Shown here: piece after piece, positions 41,097 through 46,185 of the stretch
Layout: each line of letters opens with the position of its first letter
Numbering within the stretch: the first letter of the stretch is position 1
NCBI GenBank assembly: GCA_013032095.1
Contig: WQBJ01000028.1
Location: forward strand, 1-46,185
Reading direction: 5' to 3'
Source: Ruegeria atlantica
GTDB taxonomy: Bacteria; Pseudomonadota; Alphaproteobacteria; Rhodobacterales; Rhodobacteraceae
Length of the DNA: 46,185 bases
Notes under the pieces: model-generated
What the model was told of the DNA's origin: nothing
Database searches by the model: none
Seen by the model: the letters and a program-made list of their open reading frames with translations, nothing else
Made by a program: the position numbers and the translations under genes

Positions 41097-42083
41097 TCAC
41101 AGGAAAACAACCCCTGTTATCATTATGTTCGCGAGTGATAACGGAAGCAAGACTTTCCACCCGATCTCCATCAACTGATCATAGCGGTATCGCGGAAAAG
41201 TGAAGCGGAACCACATAAAAACATAGATGAAAAAGGCCACTTTCAAAAAGAACCAAAGGATTGGTGGTAATGGGATCAAAACGCCATTCCAGCCGCCAAA
41301 GAACAAGATTACCGTTAAGACCGAGACCAGTACCATCACCACATATTCGCTGACCATAAAAAAGATAAACCGGATGCCACTGTACTCCGTGTGAAACCCC
41401 GCACCCAGATCGCCTTCGGCTTCGGCCAGATCAAAGGGAATGCGCTGAGCTTCGGCCAGACCAGCGACGAAGAAAACGAAGAACCCCACAGGCTGGTACA
41501 CCACGTTCCACATATCGGCCTGCGCGCGGACTATATCGAGAAGGCTCATAGATTGCGCCAGCATCACCACCCCAATGACGGCAAATCCCATCGGTATCTC
41601 GTAACTGATCATTTGGGCGCAGGTCCTCAGCCCACCCAGAACAGAGTATTTGCTGTTGGAAGCCCAACCGCCGAAGATGACCCCGTAGACCTCGATCCCG
41701 AGCACTGCGAAGACAAAAAGAAGGGCCACGTTCATATCCGAGACATACAGCGTGATTTCGTGACCCAATACCGAAATGCTCTCGCCAAAGGGAATAGCGA
41801 CAAAAACGACAAACGGTGGCAACATCGCCAGAATCGGGGCGAGTTTGAATATCAGTCGATCAGCGTCGGCGGGGATATGATCTTCTTTGGTCAGTAATTT
41901 GATGCCGTCGGCCAAGGGTTGCAACAATCCATGCCATCCAACGCGCATCGGACCCATTCGCTGTTGAATGTGTCCGGCGATCTTGCGTTCAAGCCAGACC
42001 AAGGGTAGCGGCAGCAACAGGAGCGCCGCGATCAACACGGCAACCTTCAGGGCGATCAGGCCAATTGCAAAAGCAAGTTCCAT
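41097..42083 (-). CDS. nuoH: NADH:quinone oxidoreductase subunit H
   Basis: 328-residue, eight-helix subunit that completes the quinone channel. LVWLERKIAGHIQQRMGPMRVGWHG is the family signature, and the quinone-side acidic loop reads RIPFDLAEAEGDLGAGFHTEYS. Compared with the usual EAE-(x)-ELV sequence, one conserved Glu is Asp and Leu-Val is Leu-Gly, a modest change close to the quinone path. The ATG at 42083 lacks a clear ribosome site; a TTG at 42101 is the alternative. It is the first gene of the minus-strand nuoH-nuoI-CBS run. Confidence 0.92.
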   Translation of the reverse strand: MELAFAIGLIALKVAVLIAALLLLPLPLVWLERKIAGHIQQRMGPMRVGWHGLLQPLADGIKLLTKEDHIPADADRLIFKLAPILAMLPPFVVFVAIPFGESISVLGHEITLYVSDMNVALLFVFAVLGIEVYGVIFGGWASNSKYSVLGGLRTCAQMISYEIPMGFAVIGVVMLAQSMSLLDIVRAQADMWNVVYQPVGFFVFFVAGLAEAQRIPFDLAEAEGDLGAGFHTEYSGIRFIFFMVSEYVVMVLVSVLTVILFFGGWNGVLIPLPPILWFFLKVAFFIYVFMWFRFTFPRYRYDQLMEIGWKVLLPLSLANIMITGVVFL

Positions 42084-42244
42084 AGCTATAGGTTCGTTCA
42101 AATTCAGCGCTAAGGCGCGATGGATGCTCGATGATTGATGCCTTTAGACAAGATTAGCATATTTTGGAGTGTTCTGTCGCAATCTCTGTTCCCGGCTGTC
42201 AGGTCGAGCGCAGTTCTGATAGCGGATGTTCGAATTGACTGTTG
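42084..42244. promoter_or_regulatory. upstream region of nuoH
   Basis: About 160 bases between nuoH and the next IS6 remnant. This must hold the promoter for nuoH-nuoI-CBS. Read on the minus strand there are A/T-rich patches but no hexamer pair that I would call. Confidence 0.35.
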
Positions 42245-42899
42245 TGTCGCAAACTTTTGGAAGGTTCAGTTTCAAGGAGACACTGAACACACTTATCCTG
42301 CGATCTCGGCAAACAACTGAAAACCGGATGTGGGTGCACCGGGGAATTGCCGCTTTCCGATCATGTTGGCAACTGCAATACTATTCAGCGTCGCGAACGC
42401 GGATGCGAATGATTTGAACCCGCACATGTGACGAGTGCGCCGCTTAATAAATCGATGATCCTGCTCGATCATCCTATCCAAGCGCCGGAATAAAGCCGTT
42501 GCGACGAAATTCTTCGCTCGTGCGCTAGAGGTGAACAGTTTGCCGTGCAGTAATGTCATCGAAAATAGTGCTGCTGACACCGCAGGCATCAAGGCCATAA
42601 ACAAGATGCTGCAAGGTTTTGGTTGCCCAATCCTGATAGAGATGGTCGGGCGGAAATACCTCAAAAATATCATTGAACAAAGGCCTTAGGTTCATTGGAC
42701 GCCGGATCAGGTTGATGTTGGGTTTCAAGTCGTTCGATTCAGCGGCGTCCGCTCTCGCTGGCATCGAATTGGTCAAAAATGATCCGCAAAGATCATTTCA
42801 CGCTTGGACTCTCGCTCTTTCAGCAGTTCGCGCAATTGGCAGGATAATCGACTCGCGCGCTCTATCTACGCAGGCTTCAAAGAAATTTGCGACAGAACC
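42245..42899. mobile_element. chimeric IS6-family remnants in opposite orientations
   Basis: Terminal-repeat sequences bound the segment: TGTCGCAAACTTTTGG at 42245-42260 and AAATTTGCGACAGAACC at 42883-42899. Between them are two partial transposases facing each other in sequence sense. On the minus strand (about 42294-42475) is the C-terminal third, IEQDHRFIKRRTRH then NMIGKRQF to the stop. On the plus strand (about 42485-42846) is RRNKAVATKFFARALEV, then TAGIKAINKMLQGFGCP and KYLKNIIEQ. After a stop and two frame changes comes LMLGFKSFDSAAS and MIRKDHFTLG. Neither is functional. Confidence 0.8.
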
Positions 42900-42969
42900 G
42901 CCAAAAAACATTCCGCGCAGTGTCCAGTTCGACTCAATCCTTTAAAATTTTTTATTCTATAAGAAACTG

Positions 42970-43593
42970 CTACGCGGTTTCAGATTTTTTCAACACCAAA
43001 AAGGTCATCATACCGAGCGGTGGAAGGTGTCTTTGCTCTTCGACAGCAAGCGTTTTTTCTTGCAGCACTGTGCCGATTTCGAAATCTGAATGCCAGCCGA
43101 TTGTATCTGCAAGTGGGGCAAAAACCCGTTCCAGAGAGGCAAGCAGCCCCCGCGTTCGTTGGAAATGGTTGGTAATCACCACTCTGCCGCCGGGTTTGCA
43201 GACCCTCGCTATTTCCGCCATCACCTTTTTCGGCTCCGGAACGACGGACAACACGTGCATCGCTGCAACTGTATCGAAATGGTTGTCCGGAAAATCAAGC
43301 GTACGGGCATCCATTTGTCTCAGTTCCACAACGTGGCTCAGCGATAGGTCCCTTACTTTGTCGCGCGCTTTTTTCAGCATGTCCTCGCTGAAATCGATTC
43401 CGGTCACCTGCGTCTCGGGCTTATAGTGTTCCAGTGACAGCCCGGTGCCCACACCAACTTCCAGAACATTTCCAGGACGTCCATTGATATATTCAACCGC
43501 GTGCTGCCTCGGGACATTGGTGATGGCCCCGAAGGTTTTGTCATAGACGGGCGCCCAACGAGCGTAGGAGGTTTGAACGGCTTTGATGTCCAT
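42970..43593 (-). CDS. pmtA: phospholipid (phosphatidylethanolamine) N-methyltransferase
   Basis: 207-residue SAM-dependent class I methyltransferase. Motif I is NVLEVGVGTGLSL (about 42-54), followed by the acidic VTGIDFSEDML and the motif II/III region FDTVAAMHVLSVVPEP and KPGGRVVITNHF. Length and sequence resemble Rhodobacter-type PmtA, which methylates phosphatidylethanolamine three times to phosphatidylcholine. Its place directly after pssA and psd strengthens this call. A ribosome site (AAGGA) precedes the ATG, nine bases after the pssA stop. A different methyl acceptor cannot be excluded. Confidence 0.82.
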   Translation of the reverse strand: MDIKAVQTSYARWAPVYDKTFGAITNVPRQHAVEYINGRPGNVLEVGVGTGLSLEHYKPETQVTGIDFSEDMLKKARDKVRDLSLSHVVELRQMDARTLDFPDNHFDTVAAMHVLSVVPEPKKVMAEIARVCKPGGRVVITNHFQRTRGLLASLERVFAPLADTIGWHSDFEIGTVLQEKTLAVEEQRHLPPLGMMTFLVLKKSETA

Positions 43594-43602
43594 ATCGAGT
43601 CC

Positions 43603-44349
43603 TTACCGGTTAGAAGGTATTTCCCTGTCGAGCCATGCCCAGGCGACCATTCCCACATACCCGACACAAAGCGCGATCAGTGTGGCCCAGGCAAATGTCA
43701 GCAGTGCGGCTCCCACAACAGCAACACCGATGAGAAAATACTTCGCGTTCTCGCGGGAGATACGCGTGGTCTTGAATGACCAGGTCGGTAATCGGCTGAT
43801 GAGCAAAAGACCGATGAACACCATGTATAGGCAAATCAATATACTAGGCAGCAATGGGGCATCCGCGAAAGCGAAAGACAAATACATTGGCAACATGACC
43901 AACAGCGCACCCGCAGGGGCCGGGACTCCCTCGAAATAGGAACTGTCCTGATCGCATGTCTCGGACTTGCTGCTTACATTGAACCGGGCCAGACGCATGA
44001 CGCAGCACACCGTATAAAACAGGACAGCAAGCCACGCCGCACTGCGTATATCCTGCAAGGCCCAGAAATAGAGGACGAGCGGCGGGGCCACTCCGAAGTT
44101 CAGGAAATCTGCAAGTGAATCAAGCTCGGCCCCCAGTTTGCTGTCACTGCTGAGCAGGCGCGCGATGCGCCCATCCAAACCATCGAGCACACAGGCGGCA
44201 ATTATCAGTTGCACCGCGAGCACGTAGTTGCCCTGAACGCCAAATCTGATTGCTGACAGGCCCGCGCAAATGGCCGTTATGGTCAGCGCATTGGGCAGCA
44301 AATGGATCAGCGCAAACCCGGTATCTTCCTGTTCGGATGGTTCTGTCAC
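43603..44349 (-). CDS. pssA: CDP-diacylglycerol-serine O-phosphatidyltransferase
   Basis: 248-residue inner-membrane enzyme with about seven to eight helices that joins CDP-diacylglycerol and serine to make phosphatidylserine. The CDP-alcohol phosphotransferase motif is intact: DGLDGRIARLLSSDSKLG followed by AELDSLAD (D-G-x2-A-R-x8-G-x3-D-x3-D type). The RLARFNV and EGVPAPAGA segments are typical of PssA. It starts with GTG, 12 bases after the psd stop, and is followed within nine bases by pmtA, so the three form an operon. Confidence 0.9.
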   Translation of the reverse strand: MTEPSEQEDTGFALIHLLPNALTITAICAGLSAIRFGVQGNYVLAVQLIIAACVLDGLDGRIARLLSSDSKLGAELDSLADFLNFGVAPPLVLYFWALQDIRSAAWLAVLFYTVCCVMRLARFNVSSKSETCDQDSSYFEGVPAPAGALLVMLPMYLSFAFADAPLLPSILICLYMVFIGLLLISRLPTWSFKTTRISRENAKYFLIGVAVVGAALLTFAWATLIALCVGYVGMVAWAWLDREIPSNR

Positions 44350-44361
44350 TGATCCAGATAC

Positions 44362-45036
44362 CTACTTTTCTTCGGGTCTGTGCAAACTTGCAAGGACGGT
44401 TTCTCCGGCAATCATCGTCTGTCCGACACGCACCTGCGGCTCCACGCCATCTGGAAGATAGACATCCAACCGAGATCCGAACCGGATCAATCCAAACCGC
44501 TCTCCGGTTTGCAGCGCGTCGCCCGGTTTTACAAAGCAGACGATCCGCCTGGCGACCAGACCGGCAATTTGGACGACGGCCAGGTCTCGACCATCCCCCA
44601 TTCGAATACGCAGGCTGTTGCGCTCGTTATCGGCGCTGGCCTTATCCAGGGATGCGTTGAAAAACTTGCCGGGGCGGTAAGCAACAGCGGTTATCTCACC
44701 TTCAATGGGCGTCCGGTTTACATGGCAATTGAAGACACTCATGAACACGCTGACACGGGTGAGAGGCGTGTCAGGCATCCCAAGCTCATTTGGGGGTACC
44801 GCCGCTTCGATGAGTGAAACCACTCCGTCCGCAGGGCTGACAATCAGCCCTTTTCCTGTCGGAGGCACGCGTTCCGGGTCGCGAAAGAAATAGTAACACC
44901 AGATCGTGAGCCCGACGCCAATCCAGCCCAGCACATCAGACAGAAGAAACAGACCGACCGTTACGGCAGCAAAAATTGCGACAAACCGAATACCTTCAGG
45001 GTGCATCGGTTTGATGAACGTATCGCGCATGCGCAT
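44362..45036 (-). CDS. psd: phosphatidylserine decarboxylase proenzyme
   Basis: 224-residue enzyme converting phosphatidylserine to phosphatidylethanolamine. The proenzyme cleaves itself at a Gly-Ser bond to form the pyruvoyl group; here this is Gly187-Ser188 in [10 protein letters not shown]. Other family segments are [19 protein letters not shown] and [14 protein letters not shown]. Two N-terminal helices (about 17-50) anchor it. It is the short type common in alphaproteobacteria. A ribosome site (GAGGA) lies before ATG 45036; an ATG six bases later is possible. First gene of psd-pssA-pmtA. Confidence 0.9.
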   Translation of the reverse strand: MRMRDTFIKPMHPEGIRFVAIFAAVTVGLFLLSDVLGWIGVGLTIWCYYFFRDPERVPPTGKGLIVSPADGVVSLIEAAVPPNELGMPDTPLTRVSVFMSVFNCHVNRTPIEGEITAVAYRPGKFFNASLDKASADNERNSLRIRMGDGRDLAVVQIAGLVARRIVCFVKPGDALQTGERFGLIRFGSRLDVYLPDGVEPQVRVGQTMIAGETVLASLHRPEEK

Positions 45037-45159
45037 TGCAAACTTTTCCTCAGGTCAATTGACAGCACTTTCATAAGTGGATTGGTTTAGAACGCAAGCG
45101 TGACCAGTACGGCCAGCGTCAATCAATGGCCGAGTGTTACAAGCTGGTTTTTGCGGATC

Positions 45160-45863
45160 TGTTGCAAACTTTAGCCCATCGACGCTAAGTCCGCATGCGG
45201 GCAAATAACTTTCGTCATCACTAATCGAAAGTGTGTTCCTTATTTCTTTCAAAGGCGCGTAATATCCCAAGGATGTGATCCTCATTTTTTGCTGTGTTCT
45301 TCTATGTCCGATACGGCGTGTCATATCGTGACTTGGAGGAGATCATGGCCGAGCGCGGCGTATCGGTAGATCACACCACGCTGAACCGCTGGGTGACACG
45401 ATACTCAGACGCCATACACCGCCCCGTCAGTAACCCCGGCAAAGGTGGCTGACAGGGGTTAAGTTAGCAAACTCGAGATACAGAAGGGTCAGGATTAACA
45501 ACCAGTAGATGACGGTTGCCGCGAGCGCGATGGCTGATAGAAATACCGTCGGGGATTTGTCGTAGCGGGTGGCGACACGCCGCCAGTCCTTCAGGCGTCC
45601 AAACAAGATCTAAATCCTGGTGCATCATTTGTAGTGGCGCTTGCCGTACCTGCTCAGTTTGTCGCGTAACTTCCGTCGGATGCCCGCCTTCAATTCCTTT
45701 GCATCTGCATCAACAACTCTGGATGGCATCGAAGTTGTTCAAATGATCCGAAAGGGCAATTTCAGGCTCGGATTATGCCCATTCAAACAGTTCGCGATAC
45801 TAGCTGTCTAAACACAGCAATTTACAACCCTCTTCATAAACCTGAAAAGCTTGCGACAAAGCC
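45160..45863 (+). mobile_element. IS6-family remnant, copy 4, interrupted by an IS5-family remnant
   Basis: Degenerate terminal repeats are seen at 45160-45174 (TGTTGCAAACTTTAG) and about 45845-45857 (AAAAGCTTGCGAC). The IS6 N terminus reads AVFFYVRYGVSYRDLEEIMA, then ERGVSVDHTTLNRWVTRYS and stops at about 45424. The C-terminal end (TTLDGIEVVQMIRKGNFRLG then a stop) resumes at about 45712-45812. The middle is replaced by the IS5-type sequence described next. The reading frame near 45250 is also shifted. Confidence 0.75.
45440..45700 (-). mobile_element. IS5-family transposase C-terminal remnant
   Basis: On the minus strand a broken frame gives KLRDKLSRYGKRHYK, a stop, and then LFGRLKDWRRVATRYDKSPT followed by VFLSAIALAATVIYWL. 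This is the characteristic C-terminal end of IS5-group transposases. The usual stop after YWL is lost and the frame runs a further 20 or so codons. It lies inside the IS6 remnant and is itself truncated on both sides. Confidence 0.75.
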
Positions 45864-46045
45864 TACGAAAGCCCTTGAGACGGGAGAGCTCAGATAGATT
45901 AAGATTGATGCTTCGCTACACCGGCGATGTACAGTCAACAACCTGACATAGCCATAGCCCGAGTTGTTGAAAAACTTCCGACGCGTTATGATCTGTTTCC
46001 TTATTCCGCATCACTTCGTTTATCCCGCAACGCACGCAACATTTG
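45864..46045. other. intergenic right-hand region
   Basis: No coding signal is supported. If the neighbouring minus-strand fragment is TnpB, this is the 3' flank where its guide RNA and right-end hairpin would lie. I see no convincing hairpin or end motif. Confidence 0.3.
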
Positions 46046-46185
46046 TCACGCAGCTGCCTGAGACTGGCCCAAGTTGCCATACAGAGCGCGCAACAGAAAG
46101 CCGCGCGCGCCGTTCACATCCCGGTCGACGCGGATTTTCCCATCCGTGATGGTCTTTGCGGCGCCGAGATCGTCGATCATCCCCC
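46046..46185 (-). CDS. partial TnpB-like (IS200/IS605 or IS1341 group) C terminus
   Basis: Runs off the right edge; only the last ~46 codons are inside. The visible end reads DDLGAAKTITDGKIRVDRDV then NGARGFLLRAL and a Gln/Ala tail. DRDVNGAR matches the RuvC III motif of TnpB-type RNA-guided nucleases. The zinc-ribbon cysteines that normally lie between the LGAAKTIT-like and VDRD segments are not present (TDGKIR instead). The copy may therefore be inactive, or the family assignment may be loose. The start and RuvC I/II motifs are outside the window. Confidence 0.45.
   Translation of the reverse strand, partial: GMIDDLGAAKTITDGKIRVDRDVNGARGFLLRALYGNLGQSQAAA

Noticed and set aside
1..46185. 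CRISPR arrays, tRNA or rRNA genes
   Set aside because: No regularly spaced direct repeats were seen in the noncoding gaps. No cloverleaf with a T-loop GTTCRANNC pattern or rRNA segment was recognised by eye; a dedicated scan would be decisive.

Overview
The window reads as accessory DNA from an alphaproteobacterium, most likely a Rhodobacterales (Roseobacter-group) member. The basis is gene content: a TctDE/TctCAB cassette, a PmtA-type phospholipid methyltransferase with PssA and Psd, oligopeptide ABC transporters, IS6-family debris and a Roseobacter-style tyrosine recombinase remnant. The species cannot be named from the sequence alone. No tRNA, rRNA, CRISPR array or replication origin was seen.

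Layout. (1) 247-2061: an acetyltransferase-TPR protein. (2) 2407-11193: a carboxylate uptake and catabolism locus. A TctE/TctD-like two-component system is divergent from a tripartite tricarboxylate transporter (binding protein plus fused TctA-TctB), followed by an isopropylmalate-dehydrogenase-family enzyme, a PrpF-family isomerase, a small orphan and a D-2-hydroxyacid dehydrogenase. (3) 11553-13749: an exported YcaC-like hydrolase and a VOC protein, divergent from a LysR regulator. (4) 13911-14527: a dead tyrosine recombinase. (5) 14800-16915: a copper-type cluster (orphan envelope protein, cytochrome c, CopC, CopD). (6) 16969-17674: a decayed IS6 element that truncates another transposase fragment. 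(7) 18116-24064: a 2-oxoglutarate oxygenase with a complete peptide-type ABC importer. (8) 24290-24970: a second decayed IS6. (9) 25096-42083: a complete but unusual complex I (NADH:quinone oxidoreductase) cluster. (10) 42245-42899: chimeric IS6 remnants. (11) 42970-45036: psd-pssA-pmtA, a serine-to-phosphatidylcholine lipid operon. (12) 45160-46185: an IS6 broken by an IS5-family remnant, then a partial TnpB-like end.

The most interesting part is the complex I cluster. All fourteen Nuo subunits can be recognised, but the order is J-K-(L/MrpD-like)-small protein-(NuoL-like)-M-N-orphan-A-B-C-D-E-F-G on the plus strand, with H and I and a CBS-domain protein on the minus strand. It encodes four antiporter-type subunits instead of three, an 84-residue two-helix protein between two of them, and a cysteine-tailed orphan between N and A. 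Two residue changes stand out: the quinone-site tyrosine of NuoD is phenylalanine, and the TM7 lysine of the second antiporter subunit is asparagine.

Four IS6-family remnants sit at the borders between functional modules, and two lie on either side of the complex I cluster. This suggests the region was assembled by IS6-type cointegration and has since decayed in place.
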